From an uncultured bacterium (GTDB lineage: Bacteria > Cyanobacteriota > Vampirovibrionia > Gastranaerophilales > Gastranaerophilaceae), in contig CADBFN010000014.1 of assembly GCA_902794035.1 (NCBI GenBank), positions 1 to 46,909 of the forward strand: a DNA stretch of 46,909 bases. The letters are read 5' to 3'. The notes under the pieces are model-generated. The model was not told the origin of the DNA and ran no database searches. It saw only the letters and a program-made list of their open reading frames with translations. The stretch's first letter is position 1. The number at the start of each line of letters is the position of its first letter. This document shows positions 15,759 to 25,018 of the stretch, piece after piece. A program made the translations under genes and the position numbers.

Positions 15759-16790
15759 TTACAACATTTGTTTATACAAATCAATTTGTTTTGCGCTTAG
15801 TTTTTCCGGCAGAACAATTTTTATTTTGGCATTCAAATTGCCGTAACCTCCCGCTTTTTTCGGCAAACCGAGATTTTTTAATCTCAGCATTTTACCGGTA
15901 GAAGTCATTTGCGGTATTTGAATAGTAATATTCCCATGCAGAGTTTTAATTTCTTTTTTGCATCCCAAAACGGCTTCCGGCGGGGTAACTTCAACTTCTT
16001 TTGTTAAATCGCTTTCATTTATTTCATACTCGGAATCTTTAGGATGAACGATTAAATACATATCACCTTTTTGACCGTAGGCATCTGTTTTACCCTCACC
16101 TTTAAGTCGAATTTTTTGTCCGTCTTTAATTTCTTTTGGCAATTTAACTTTTATTGATTTATTTTCATGAACAATGCCTGTTCCTCCGCAATGGGAGCAA
16201 AAACCGCCTCCGTTGCATTGTTGGCATTTTTCCATATTGTTGTAGCGTACTGTTATCGGATTACTTGAAAACAAATCCTTTGCCGTGACATTAAGATTTA
16301 ATGTAATATCTAAATCTTCTTTTTTAGGGCGTGATGTTCTTTGAGTTCGTCTTGTTCTTGTTTGTTCCTGCCCCATGGAGCCAAAATCAAATCCGCCAAA
16401 ACCTCTTTGCGCTCCTGCTCCTGCACCCATCATATCGCCAAACAGTGAGCTGAAGAAATCTGAAAATCCTCCCATATCACCGCCGCCGAAGTTGAATTGC
16501 TGATAGCCGCCTGCTCCGGGGTTAAAACCAAAATTCTCAAATCCGGGTGGCGGGGTATAATCCGCTCCCCCCTGCCAATTGGCACCTAGGCTGTCGTATC
16601 TTTGGCGTTTTGCTTTATCACCTAATACCTCATAGGCTTCATTTATTTCTTTGAATTTTGCTTCCGCTTCTTTTGTTTTATTTACATCCGGATGATATTT
16701 TCTTGCAAGTTTGCGGTATGCTGATTTTATTTCCGCATCCGTTGCTTCTCGTTTTATTCCTAATATGTCATAGTAATCTTTATACTTCAT
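15759..16790 (-). CDS. dnaJ: DnaJ-family co-chaperone with a half-size zinc finger
   Basis: Hsp70 (DnaK) co-chaperone. The J-domain fills residues 1-70 with the HPD motif at 33-35. A Gly/Phe-rich linker follows (about 80-140). The zinc region has only four cysteines, [17 protein letters not shown] (C189, C192, C198, C201). Canonical DnaJ has four CxxCxGxG motifs (eight cysteines). The C-terminal substrate-binding domains and dimerisation tail are intact ([22 protein letters not shown]). It is thus intermediate between DnaJ and CbpA. The start has AGGAGA about 10 nt upstream. No CIRCE operator is seen, and no dnaK or grpE lies next to it. Confidence 0.9.
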   Translation of the reverse strand: MKYKDYYDILGIKREATDAEIKSAYRKLARKYHPDVNKTKEAEAKFKEINEAYEVLGDKAKRQRYDSLGANWQGGADYTPPPGFENFGFNPGAGGYQQFNFGGGDMGGFSDFFSSLFGDMMGAGAGAQRGFGGFDFGSMGQEQTRTRRTQRTSRPKKEDLDITLNLNVTAKDLFSSNPITVRYNNMEKCQQCNGGGFCSHCGGTGIVHENKSIKVKLPKEIKDGQKIRLKGEGKTDAYGQKGDMYLIVHPKDSEYEINESDLTKEVEVTPPEAVLGCKKEIKTLHGNITIQIPQMTSTGKMLRLKNLGLPKKAGGYGNLNAKIKIVLPEKLSAKQIDLYKQML

Positions 16791-16932
16791 AAATTAAAAT
16801 CTCCTACAATACATGATAATACAGTAATAGAAGATTTTTTATTTTGTTAATTATTTTTTAATTATGTTAATTGTTTTTTAATTCTTCTCTAAAAATTGTA
16901 TTGATGTAAAGTTATATTGATTTCTTTTAATG

Positions 16933-16961
16933 TTGAACAAACAATATTTTAATGTTAAAAT
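16933..16961 (+). promoter_or_regulatory. promoter of the MshEN-like/asparaginase/folE2 operon
   Basis: TTGAAC (16933-16938) and TAAAAT (16956-16961) with a 17-bp spacer and a TGn extension of the -10. The box ends 24 nt before the GTG start. Confidence 0.65.
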
Positions 16962-16985
16962 AAACTCAAGCGGAGATGTGTAAAA

Positions 16986-17693
16986 GTGCAGAGAAATTTC
17001 TTAGATAAATTTTTGGAAAAACTGTCAGGGTTCCCAAGCTGGATAAAAGAAATTATTTATATAAGACTGCAAAAAGATGTAAAGCCTGAAGGAGAACTTG
17101 CTTATATTTTTGCAACATTTAAGCCTTCATTGTCAGATAAAGGCAAATGTGAATTAAATAATAAAGAATCAGGGTTTGATTCGAATTTATATAATATTTT
17201 CCAATATTGCGATAATGGTGCAAGTATCTCAGACATTACTCTGAATACTTATTTATCAATGGAAGAAGTTGCCAATTATTTTTTGTTCGCCGTAGATGAA
17301 GGATATATACAGATTCCTGATAATTCTCAAATACTTAATATTGCAGGTTTTTTGGCAGGCAAATTCAGAACAGGAGAATATTTTGTTCAGGATGGAGTTA
17401 TATCGGAGCAACAACTTGATGATGCGGTGTTAAATTATGAGCACAGAACAAAGAAGCATAATAAAAAATTCGGTCAGTCATTAATAGAGCTTGGTCTGAT
17501 ATCAGAACAACAACTTGATATTTTGTTATCAATAAAAGAAGAAGCTAAAAAACGCTTTATTCTTGATCATAATGAAGTTCCAAAAATTTCGGAAACAAAA
17601 GATTATCAAAGTCAGATTGAAGATCTTAAACGCGAAAATCAGCAATTAAGATTGCGAATTAAAGAATTATTATCAGGTGGTAAAAATGAATAA
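16986..17693 (+). CDS. MshEN-like protein with C-terminal coiled coil, 235 aa
   Basis: Two tandem helical units (about 125-195) carry GEYFVQDGVISEQQLDDAV and FGQSLIELGLISEQQLDILL. These match the N-terminal domain of type II secretion/type IV pilus ATPases (GspE/PilB/MshE), which binds c-di-GMP in MshE. No ATPase domain follows. Instead the protein ends in a coiled coil (SQIEDLKRENQQLRLRIKEL). The N-terminal ~120 residues are not recognised. The start is GTG, with GGAG 11 nt upstream, rather long spacing. Its stop codon overlaps the asparaginase start. Possibly a signalling or adaptor protein; c-di-GMP binding is untested. Confidence 0.65.
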   Translation: MQRNFLDKFLEKLSGFPSWIKEIIYIRLQKDVKPEGELAYIFATFKPSLSDKGKCELNNKESGFDSNLYNIFQYCDNGASISDITLNTYLSMEEVANYFLFAVDEGYIQIPDNSQILNIAGFLAGKFRTGEYFVQDGVISEQQLDDAVLNYEHRTKKHNKKFGQSLIELGLISEQQLDILLSIKEEAKKRFILDHNEVPKISETKDYQSQIEDLKRENQQLRLRIKELLSGGKNE

Positions 17694-18642
17694 TGTGAAT
17701 ACTCAACCGGAAAAACTCGTAAATTTTGTTCGTGACGGACTTATTGAAACAGAGCATTACGGCTATGTTGTAAGATGCTCTAAAAATCATGTTGCAGAAA
17801 AAATCGGGGAAGATAAAAATTATCCTTTTTATTTAAGATCATGTGCAAAACCTTTGCAGGCCTCTTTATTGGTAGATTATGGGTTAGATAAAGAATTTGA
17901 TTTGACTTCTGCTGAAATTGCTCTGTGTTGCGCTTCCCACGCAGGAGAAAGTGCTCATATTAATATCCTGCATAAGTTGATGGAAAAATTTGAACTTTTT
18001 GAGGATGATTTAAAATGCGGGGTATCTGAACCTTTGTCATTAAGGGCCCGTAAAAAACTTTTGTTAAATGATGAAAAGCCAACGGTGTTGCATAATAACT
18101 GCTCAGGAAAGCATATAATGATGCTCGGTTTGTGCAGATTAAATAACTGGGATATTGAAAATTATGATGACTTAAACCATCCTCTGCAGTTGGAAATAAA
18201 AAAACGCATTTATGAATTGTGTGAACTTAAACAAAGATTCCCTATAACGAAAGACGGATGCGGAGTTCCTATCTGTTCTATGCCTTTGGCAAATATGGTA
18301 AAGGGTTATCTGAATTTATTCTGTGACGAAAGATATTCGGTTATCAAAGACGCATTTTTAAATAATCCGTATTTAATAGGTGGCGAAGATCGTACGGATA
18401 CAAAAATTCTCGAAAACAGTCAAAATTTGGTTGCAAAAGTTGGTGCGGGCGGTTTAATTATCGTTGTGAATACTGAAATAGAAGAAGGTTTTGTTGTAAA
18501 AATATGTGATGCGAATATGCAAGCAAGAGAGATTGTTGCTGTAGATTTAATAAATAATCTGCATTGGGCTGATATAAAGGTTTCGCATGATATTTTAATC
18601 AATAATGGTGAAAAAGTCGGATATATTGAAAGTTTGGTGTAA
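17686..18642 (+). CDS. asparaginase II family protein
   Basis: Belongs to the L-asparaginase II family (PF06089 type), of which Rhizobium AnsA is the characterised member; it deamidates asparagine. The 318 residues fit. The N-terminal SCAKPLQA, CCASHAGE, HNNCSGKH and KDGCGVPICSMPLA motifs are those of the family, with conserved Ser, Cys, Lys and Gly. The start is ATG 17686, overlapping the TAA of the previous gene; AGGTGG lies 5-6 nt upstream. An in-frame GTG at 17677 has no ribosome site. The stop is followed directly by the folE2 ATG, so translation is coupled. Asparaginase activity is likely but not proven, because related proteins can have other amide substrates. Confidence 0.85.
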   Translation: MNNVNTQPEKLVNFVRDGLIETEHYGYVVRCSKNHVAEKIGEDKNYPFYLRSCAKPLQASLLVDYGLDKEFDLTSAEIALCCASHAGESAHINILHKLMEKFELFEDDLKCGVSEPLSLRARKKLLLNDEKPTVLHNNCSGKHIMMLGLCRLNNWDIENYDDLNHPLQLEIKKRIYELCELKQRFPITKDGCGVPICSMPLANMVKGYLNLFCDERYSVIKDAFLNNPYLIGGEDRTDTKILENSQNLVAKVGAGGLIIVVNTEIEEGFVVKICDANMQAREIVAVDLINNLHWADIKVSHDILINNGEKVGYIESLV

Positions 18643-19428
18643 ATGAAAGACGTTCAGAATACTCAGGATTACAGAAATGTTGATATACAAAAAGTTGGTA
18701 TAACAGATATTGATCTTCCTCTTATAATTCAGAGAAAAAACAATTCTGATCAGGTTGTATCAGGAGTTGCAAGAGCGGCTGTTTCATTGCCGAGAAATTA
18801 CAAAGGTACCCACATGAGCAGATTTGTTGAGGTTTTTAATGAGTGGCGTACAAAAAATTTGCTAGGGGTAGATATAAAGGGTTGTCTTGAAAAAATTATA
18901 AAAAAACTTCACGCAAAAAGCGGAGAATTAAAATTTAAGTTTAAATATTTTATCAATAAAAAGGCTCCTGTTTCCAAACTTGCTGCTCCAATGGGTTATG
19001 AATGTTCTTTTGAAGGTAAAATTGATGAAAATAATAATTATAAGTTTATATTAGGAGTAAAAGTACCTGTTACAACATTATGTCCTTGTTCAAAAGAAAT
19101 TTCAAAATATGGGGCGCATAATCAAAGGGCAATAATAAAAGTACGAGTTTCATATGATGAGAGTGAGCATATCTGGTTAGAAGATTTGATTGAATTAGTT
19201 GAATCCTGTTCATCTTCTCCTTTATACTCTTTATTGAAAAGACAGGATGAAAAATATGTAACAGAAAAAGCCTGGGAAAATCCCAGATTTGTCGAAGATG
19301 TATTAAGAGAAGTTGTTTTAAAACTGCGTAATCACCCTGTTATTAATGAATTTGAAGTCGATTGCGAAGCATTTGAAAGTATCCATAATCATAGTGCCTG
19401 GGCATATCAAAAAGAAATCAAAAATTAA
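18643..19428 (+). CDS. folE2: GTP cyclohydrolase IB (FolE2)
   Basis: Converts GTP to 7,8-dihydroneopterin triphosphate, first step of folate (and of queuosine precursor) synthesis. The 261 residues match the COG1469 family. Conserved features: TTLCPCSKEISKYGAHNQR (C147, C149, H159) supplying the metal site, the SSPLYSLLKR helix, and the C-terminal ESIHNHSAWA. FolE2 is the metal-flexible (Zn-independent) alternative to FolE, which can matter when zinc is scarce. It starts directly at the asparaginase stop (TAA ATG), so it belongs to a three-gene operon starting at 16986. No Zur-like site is evident. Confidence 0.95.
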   Translation: MKDVQNTQDYRNVDIQKVGITDIDLPLIIQRKNNSDQVVSGVARAAVSLPRNYKGTHMSRFVEVFNEWRTKNLLGVDIKGCLEKIIKKLHAKSGELKFKFKYFINKKAPVSKLAAPMGYECSFEGKIDENNNYKFILGVKVPVTTLCPCSKEISKYGAHNQRAIIKVRVSYDESEHIWLEDLIELVESCSSSPLYSLLKRQDEKYVTEKAWENPRFVEDVLREVVLKLRNHPVINEFEVDCEAFESIHNHSAWAYQKEIKN

Positions 19429-19482
19429 CAAATTCTGACTATAGTTGTAAGTTTACGATGCAGCTTTTTATTTTGCCAATAG

Positions 19483-21075
19483 CTAATCAAACAAAGCGTT
19501 AATTTTGTCTGTAATATCTTGCGGGTCAATTTCGTTGGTAATTTTATTTACATCCTGCGCTATCTGATAAAGTTTTGCCGCTTCAATTTTATCTCCTGTA
19601 ATCGCAATAGAACGGGCAAGATTAAAATGAGCGAGCGCATAATTAGGGTCATTTTCAACGGCTTTTTTAAACATTTCTATTGCAGGCTGAACTCTGCCCA
19701 AATCATCTAAGTATATTACTCCTAAGTTGTTATATGCTATTGCATAAGTGTTATCATATTCAATAGCGTGTTCATATTCTCTTATTGCTTCTTGGGTATC
19801 ACCTTTGCCCCAGTATAAAAATCCCAAATTACAATGAATTTTTGCATTTTTCGGGTCAAGTTCAAGAGCATTTCTATACACTGTCAGCGCATTTTCAAAA
19901 TCTTCTTTGTCATAAAATGCACTACCCAAATTTATATAAATATCAATATCTTCAGGAGTCATTAAATACGCACTTTGGTAAGATGTAATTGCGGCATCAA
20001 TATCTTTTTTTGCCTCCTGAAAAACAAAACCTAATGTCTGATTAACTACGCTTGTCCATTGTTTATTCGGATTTAAAGTTATTGCAGTCTGAAAATGAGA
20101 TACTGCCCCATCAACATCTCCTGCTATATACAAAAGATTTGCTAGATTTGAATGAAATTCAGGCATGTTAGGCATTATCTGAATAAGTTTATTATAAATC
20201 TCTATTGCATTTTCGTAATCGCCCAAGTCTTCATAAGCACTGCATAAATGACGGTATGCCGGAATATTTAAACTATCAAGCCAGATTGCCATTTTGTATT
20301 CGGTAATTGCATCTTCAAATCTTCCCAAAGAAGAATAAATATCTCCTAAAAGACAATACAAAGGAACAAACCCCGGAGCTTTATCAACTGCTTCAATATA
20401 AATATCCAAAGCCTGATCAATTCCTTTTGTCTGAACTGCCAGATAGCCTTTAAATAATATTGGTAAAAATTTTGCATATGACAAAGATTCTTTTACCCTC
20501 TTGATTGCCTCTGAATCAAATGGTAATGTCAAAATAGACATGATATTTTCATAGAAAGCAAGTATTTTATTTTTAAGAACTCTGAAAGAAGACACTTTGT
20601 ACAGGCTTTTTAATAAATTGTGAGCGCAGGAACTTGCAAGAGGAGAATATTTTATTGCAAGTTTAACGTTATCCATCGCATCAGTAAATCTTGCTTTTTT
20701 GGTATAAGTTTCTGCAAGCATATAGTACGCTTTAGCATATCTCGGATTTTTTTTAATAGCGGTATTAAAGTAATTTACGGCTTTATCCAAATCTCCTTTA
20801 TGATATTGAGCAACTCCGATTTTGTAATATAACTCAGGGGTATCTATTGTTTCCAAAGCCATTTGATATTCTGTTATAGCTTCATCAATATATTGACTTG
20901 ATGAATATATATCAAGATGCCAGGTTAAATATAAATCACCCAGTCTTAAGTGTAATTTCGCATTTGTAGGATCTTTTTCAAGCCCAATCTGGCATAATTC
21001 AATGGCTGACTTTACATTCCCTGTTTTAACTTCTTTTGCTATTTGCTTATCTAATATGCTTGTATCGTTTTTCAT
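19483..21075 (-). CDS. tetratricopeptide-repeat protein, 530 aa
   Basis: Almost the whole sequence is TPR: about twelve 34-residue units, recognisable by the W/Y-LG-Y-A-P pattern (LHLRLGDLYL, YYMLAETYTKK, LYCLLGDIYSSLGRFEDAI, IHCNLGFLYWGKGDTQEAI, AYNNLGVIYLDDLGRVQPAI). There is no signal peptide, so it is probably cytoplasmic or loosely membrane-bound. TPR proteins scaffold complexes; partners are not indicated. One unit around residues 165-205 is degenerate and hydrophobic (KILAFYENIMSILTLPF), possibly a membrane contact. GAGCGG precedes the ATG. Convergent with folE2; no clear terminator between them. Confidence 0.9.
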   Translation of the reverse strand: MKNDTSILDKQIAKEVKTGNVKSAIELCQIGLEKDPTNAKLHLRLGDLYLTWHLDIYSSSQYIDEAITEYQMALETIDTPELYYKIGVAQYHKGDLDKAVNYFNTAIKKNPRYAKAYYMLAETYTKKARFTDAMDNVKLAIKYSPLASSCAHNLLKSLYKVSSFRVLKNKILAFYENIMSILTLPFDSEAIKRVKESLSYAKFLPILFKGYLAVQTKGIDQALDIYIEAVDKAPGFVPLYCLLGDIYSSLGRFEDAITEYKMAIWLDSLNIPAYRHLCSAYEDLGDYENAIEIYNKLIQIMPNMPEFHSNLANLLYIAGDVDGAVSHFQTAITLNPNKQWTSVVNQTLGFVFQEAKKDIDAAITSYQSAYLMTPEDIDIYINLGSAFYDKEDFENALTVYRNALELDPKNAKIHCNLGFLYWGKGDTQEAIREYEHAIEYDNTYAIAYNNLGVIYLDDLGRVQPAIEMFKKAVENDPNYALAHFNLARSIAITGDKIEAAKLYQIAQDVNKITNEIDPQDITDKINALFD

Positions 21076-21136
21076 AACCGCTCTTTACAATATTTTAATT
21101 AATTATATGTAAAAAATCAAGTAAATTAAGATATTT

Positions 21137-21142
21137 TATAAT
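21137..21142 (+). promoter_or_regulatory. -10 box for the homocitrate-synthase-like gene
   Basis: TATAAT 29 nt before the start; a second overlapping TATAAT follows at 21142-21147. The -35 is weak. Confidence 0.4.
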
Positions 21143-21170
21143 ATAATAATACTACAAAAGGGGATTAAAA

Positions 21171-22481
21171 ATGAGTGATAACAGAATATATTTTGTTGAT
21201 GTAACAAACAGAGACGGAGTTCAGACTTCACGCTTGGGTTTAGCTAAACTCCAAAAAACTATAATCAATTTGATGCTGAACAGTATGGGAATAACTCAAT
21301 CAGAGTTTGGGTTTCCGACTACAAAACACGAATTAAATTATTTAAATGGTAATTTAGAGCTTGTAAAACGCGGAGTAATTACCAGAACAAAACTCTCAGG
21401 CTGGATGCGTGGTATTGCAGATGATGTGGAATTGTCATTTAAAAATGTCCCTAATCTGCAATATGTAAATCTTTCGCAATCTACTTCAGAACAGATGATT
21501 AACGGTAAATATGGCGGGAAGAAAACGCCTGATGACATTATCAGAATGACAAAAGAAGCTGTTGAATGTGCTGTTGATAAAGGCGCAAGGATTATTGGTG
21601 TTAATGCAGAAGATGCGTCAAGAAGTGATATAGATTTTCTTATAAAATATGGTATGGAAGCTAAAAGATCAGGAGCACACAGATTCAGATATTGTGATAC
21701 CTTAGGCGGTGAAGATCCTTTAACAACTTATGACAGAATTTACACAATTGCAAAAGCTATACAGATGCCTATTGAAATGCACTTCCATAATGATTTGGGT
21801 ATGGCTGCTGCATGTTCAATTATCGGTGCAAAGGCTGCGATTGATGCAGGTGTTGATGCTTATATCAATACTGCAATAAACGGAATGGGAGAGCGTGCAG
21901 GAAATGCCGATTTGGTATCTTGTCTTTTGGGTTGTCTGAAATCAGCAGGCTTTAGAGGGAAGTATAAAATTGATGAAAATATAAGACTTGATAAGGCTTG
22001 GCAAATTGCCAAATACACCGCTTATGCTTTTGGAGTTCCTATTCCTATGAACCAGCCGGCAGTTGGGGATAATGCTTTTGCTCATGAATCAGGCATACAT
22101 GCAGACGGAGCGTTAAAAGACCGCAGAAATTATGAACTTTATGATTTTGAAGAACTTGGCAGAGGTGAACCTGAAATTATTGAAACAGGCCGAATGATTA
22201 CTACAGGTGAATATGGCGGAATCAAAGGTTTCAGAAACGTTTATAATAATCTTGAATTAGAATTTAAAGACGAACATGAAGCAAGAAATATTCTTGAACT
22301 TGTTCGTTATGCAAACGTACATACTCAAAAACCTTTAACAAAAAGCGAATTGAAATTTATTTATTATTATCCTGATATTGCGGCTCAGGTTATGACCGTT
22401 GAACCATATTATGAGCCAATGGGTGCAATCAAGGAAAGAGTTGATGCTCAAAAAATTAATCCGCCTCAGGATGTTATATAA
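21171..22481 (+). CDS. homocitrate synthase / isopropylmalate synthase family enzyme
   Basis: Condenses an acyl-CoA (usually acetyl-CoA) with a 2-keto acid. The HMGL-like TIM barrel is complete: VTNRDGVQ near the N-terminus, EFGFPTTKHE, RYCDTLGGEDP, the metal-binding HFHNDLGMA, NGMGERAGN, and the FAHESGIHADG lid motif. At 436 residues it lacks the C-terminal allosteric leucine-binding domain of 2-isopropylmalate synthase, so homocitrate synthase is the closest match. Related enzymes in anaerobes act as Re-citrate synthase, which would make this a citric-acid-cycle entry enzyme. No leu, nif or lys neighbours help choose. It has its own promoter-like -10 and a strong terminator, so it is monocistronic. 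Family sure, substrate not. Confidence 0.85.
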   Translation: MSDNRIYFVDVTNRDGVQTSRLGLAKLQKTIINLMLNSMGITQSEFGFPTTKHELNYLNGNLELVKRGVITRTKLSGWMRGIADDVELSFKNVPNLQYVNLSQSTSEQMINGKYGGKKTPDDIIRMTKEAVECAVDKGARIIGVNAEDASRSDIDFLIKYGMEAKRSGAHRFRYCDTLGGEDPLTTYDRIYTIAKAIQMPIEMHFHNDLGMAAACSIIGAKAAIDAGVDAYINTAINGMGERAGNADLVSCLLGCLKSAGFRGKYKIDENIRLDKAWQIAKYTAYAFGVPIPMNQPAVGDNAFAHESGIHADGALKDRRNYELYDFEELGRGEPEIIETGRMITTGEYGGIKGFRNVYNNLELEFKDEHEARNILELVRYANVHTQKPLTKSELKFIYYYPDIAAQVMTVEPYYEPMGAIKERVDAQKINPPQDVI

Positions 22482-22495
22482 AATATAATAATTTA

Positions 22496-22529
22496 AAAAA
22501 GCGGGAACGATAATTCGTTCCCGCTTTTT
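22496..22529. terminator. bidirectional terminator
   Basis: Stem AAAAAGCGGGAACGA / TCGTTCCCGCTTTTT (15 bp) with loop TAAT. It lies between convergent genes and carries A/T runs on both sides. Confidence 0.9.
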
Positions 22530-22541
22530 ACATTTATAAAA

Positions 22542-23951
22542 TTAAGCTTTTGCTTTTTTCTTTCGCATTTGTTCAAAGATATAAAGAATAATACAAATAC
22601 CTACACAAATTACTGTTGCTATCATCCAGAATGAAATTGCACCGTTCCATCCGAATTTATCAACAAAATATCCTGTTCCGCTTGCTGACAACGCAGCTCC
22701 GATATAACCAAATATCCCCGTAAATCCGATAGATGCGGAAGCAACCCTTTTTGAACTGCTTTCTACTGCACATAAACCGCCAATTAACATTTGAGGACCT
22801 GCTGTAAATACGCCGATTAGTGCTGCAAAGACATAATCTAAAATTTCTAAGAATACGTTACTTGCAGGGTTGATTGCAAATGCGTATAAGCTTGCTACAA
22901 GTAAAATAAGAAATACGATATTAACAGGAGTTCTGTTGCCTTTGCACAACTTATCAGAAATTACCCCTGCCATAATAGCACCGGCAGACCCGACAAGAGC
23001 AAGGGTTGAAAGCTTGGCACTCGCGATTGGCAATGTATTGTGTTTAACTTCAACAAGATATTTTACAAGCCAGTCTTCCGTACCGAATCTTATGATATAA
23101 ACAAATGTGTATGCAATTGCCAGCATCCAGATAATCGGGTTACAAAGTATATGTTTTTTGAAAATCTGAATATAAGAAACATTTGCCTGTTCATCTGCAA
23201 CTTCTTCTTTTACAGGTTCATTATTGTATTTTTCAATATCAGGAAGCCCCAATGTCTGAGGTTTATCCCTCAATCTGTTAAATAACCATATACCTGTTAT
23301 AATACAAATTATTGCAGGTACATAGAAAGCCCCCATCCAGCCGAGTTTTCCTATTATTAATCCAGATAACGCAACGGATGAAAATACCCCGATTTGGTGC
23401 GAAGTGGACCATATTGACCATTTTGTTCCTCTTTCGGAGTTAGAAAACCAATATGACAAACTCTTTGCAACCGGCGGGAATCCGCAGGATTGGAACCAGC
23501 CGTTTGCGCCCCAGAAAAATGCTAATAACCATAATAGCACTGTTGCTGATGGCAAGCCAAAAAAGCTAACTTCCCCCGGAGTTATGAACAATGCACTCAA
23601 AACAAAGCAAATATTACAAATTGCCGACAGAATTAAAGCTGTAGGTAAAAAGGTTCTTACGTTTGATTTATCCGCAATAACACCATTTATAAATTTTCCG
23701 ACTCCGTAGGTAATATATAATGTTGAACCCAAAATCCCGAGTTGAGTATTTGAAAGCCCCAAATCTGTGGACATGACAGGTAAAGCAACAGCCATATTTT
23801 TACGGCACAGATGGAATACTACATATGCAATAAAACTTGAGTAGAAAATTCTCCATCTCCAATGCTTGTACATTGATGCTACTTTTTCGCTATCCTGAAT
23901 AGGTTCTTGTGCAGGAGGTTCTGCAAAAAATGCCCCTAATTTTTTTAACAT
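22542..23951 (-). CDS. MFS organophosphate:phosphate antiporter (GlpT/UhpT/UhpC type)
   Basis: Exchanges cytoplasmic phosphate for an organic phosphate (glycerol-3-phosphate or hexose-6-phosphate) across the inner membrane. The 469 residues have twelve membrane segments in two halves joined by a polar loop (about 205-230). Family signatures: CRKNMAVALP (the Arg of the substrate site), YGVGKFINGVIADK, and SYWFSNSERGTKWSIWSTSH. It could instead be a UhpC-type sensor, but no two-component genes are near. AAGGAG lies about 10 nt before the ATG. A shared bidirectional terminator follows. Substrate unresolved. Confidence 0.88.
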   Translation of the reverse strand: MLKKLGAFFAEPPAQEPIQDSEKVASMYKHWRWRIFYSSFIAYVVFHLCRKNMAVALPVMSTDLGLSNTQLGILGSTLYITYGVGKFINGVIADKSNVRTFLPTALILSAICNICFVLSALFITPGEVSFFGLPSATVLLWLLAFFWGANGWFQSCGFPPVAKSLSYWFSNSERGTKWSIWSTSHQIGVFSSVALSGLIIGKLGWMGAFYVPAIICIITGIWLFNRLRDKPQTLGLPDIEKYNNEPVKEEVADEQANVSYIQIFKKHILCNPIIWMLAIAYTFVYIIRFGTEDWLVKYLVEVKHNTLPIASAKLSTLALVGSAGAIMAGVISDKLCKGNRTPVNIVFLILLVASLYAFAINPASNVFLEILDYVFAALIGVFTAGPQMLIGGLCAVESSSKRVASASIGFTGIFGYIGAALSASGTGYFVDKFGWNGAISFWMIATVICVGICIILYIFEQMRKKKAKA

Positions 23952-24003
23952 TATTTATTTTCTCCTTATAACATCTTTTTAAGAGTTTTATATGTAACTC
24001 AGA

Positions 24004-24927
24004 TTAATTTGATTTGTTATTTTTTACAATTTGAACATTTCTTGTTTCAGTTAATTCTGTTCTTGCATTTTTTAGTATTTCTCTTTTTTCGTCATCAATA
24101 CTATGCCCGTTTGCAAGTCTGTCAATAAACCCTGTATTTAGCCTTGCTGCTTTTGATAATGCTCCTATTTCTTCCAGAACAGGTTTAATTGTTTCAAAAT
24201 CATAACCGAAAGTCTGTTTTGAATTGTATATAAGCAAATCACCTTCTTCCGAAGTCAAAGGTTTTCCCCCTAAATCAAAATATAATTTAAATACGGATTT
24301 CAAATCCTGAAGTTCAGATTGTAAAGTTGTTACAGTATTTTGAATTCTCAAAAATCTCTCAAATAAATATTCAACATTCTCAAGTTCTTTATTTGCCCAA
24401 TCATGTCTTTGCAGATAAAGTTTTTTTAATTTTGGATATGCAAGTGCAAGTCCCATTGTATCGCCCATTGCGCGGTGATGATCTTTTAATTCAACCTTAA
24501 ATTTATCTGTAAGTGCGTTTAATCCGTGAGCCTCCAGATCAGGATAAATTTCTTTAAACATTTGCTGCGTATCAATTCTTTCATTAGAAATACCTTGTCC
24601 TGTCACTCTTTTAGCTGCTTCATTAATAAAGGAATAATCAAAGATTGCGTTATGAGCAACCATAGGATAATCTCCCATAAATTCTAAGATTTTAGGCATT
24701 GCTTCTTCTTCTGTGGGGGCATCTTCAACCATTTCCTGTGTAATCCCATGGATTGCAATACTGGATTTTCTTATATGCTGCTGAGGATTTATCAAAGTTT
24801 GAAACTGGTCTTTAATCTTTCCGTTTTCGAGTCTAACTGCTGCGAATTCAACCATTTTTTCTTTTGTATAATCCAGTCCTGTGGTTTCAGTGTCTAATAC
24901 AATTTCAATAATTTTTTTTCTAGCCAT
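24004..24927 (-). CDS. DEDDh 3'-5' exonuclease (DnaQ-like) with C-terminal extension
   Basis: Degrades DNA or RNA 3' ends; the fold is that of the DNA polymerase III epsilon/proofreading exonuclease. D12 and E14 (LDTETTG), a third Asp in HNAIFDYSF, and the HHRAMGD motif complete the DEDDh active site in the first ~170 residues. The remaining ~135 residues are helical and have no recognised domain; a typical epsilon tail is shorter and carries a beta-clamp motif, which I do not see. It may be a stand-alone repair nuclease or the N-terminal half of a PolC-like system. AGGATAGAG precedes the ATG. Divergent from trxA. Confidence 0.85.
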   Translation of the reverse strand: MARKKIIEIVLDTETTGLDYTKEKMVEFAAVRLENGKIKDQFQTLINPQQHIRKSSIAIHGITQEMVEDAPTEEEAMPKILEFMGDYPMVAHNAIFDYSFINEAAKRVTGQGISNERIDTQQMFKEIYPDLEAHGLNALTDKFKVELKDHHRAMGDTMGLALAYPKLKKLYLQRHDWANKELENVEYLFERFLRIQNTVTTLQSELQDLKSVFKLYFDLGGKPLTSEEGDLLIYNSKQTFGYDFETIKPVLEEIGALSKAARLNTGFIDRLANGHSIDDEKREILKNARTELTETRNVQIVKNNKSN

Positions 24928-24978
24928 TTCTCTATCCTAACAATCCTATAAATGATAATAGCACAAAAAATTTTTCTA

Positions 24979-24987
24979 TGTTAGAAT
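24979..24987 (+). promoter_or_regulatory. extended -10 promoter for trxA
   Basis: TGT followed by TAGAAT, 31 nt before the start codon, with a GAGAGG ribosome site between. The -35 is not evident. Confidence 0.45.
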
Positions 24988-25018
24988 ACTGTTTGTGTAA
25001 AATTTATGGAGAGGAATT

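Noticed and set aside
16791-16985. CIRCE heat-shock operator upstream of dnaJ
   Set aside because: No TTAGCACTC-N9-GAGTGCTAA sequence; only AT-rich direct repeats and promoter elements are present.
23404-23709. 101-codon plus-strand frame inside the MFS gene
   Set aside because: It is antisense to a strongly conserved transporter sequence and has no ribosome site.
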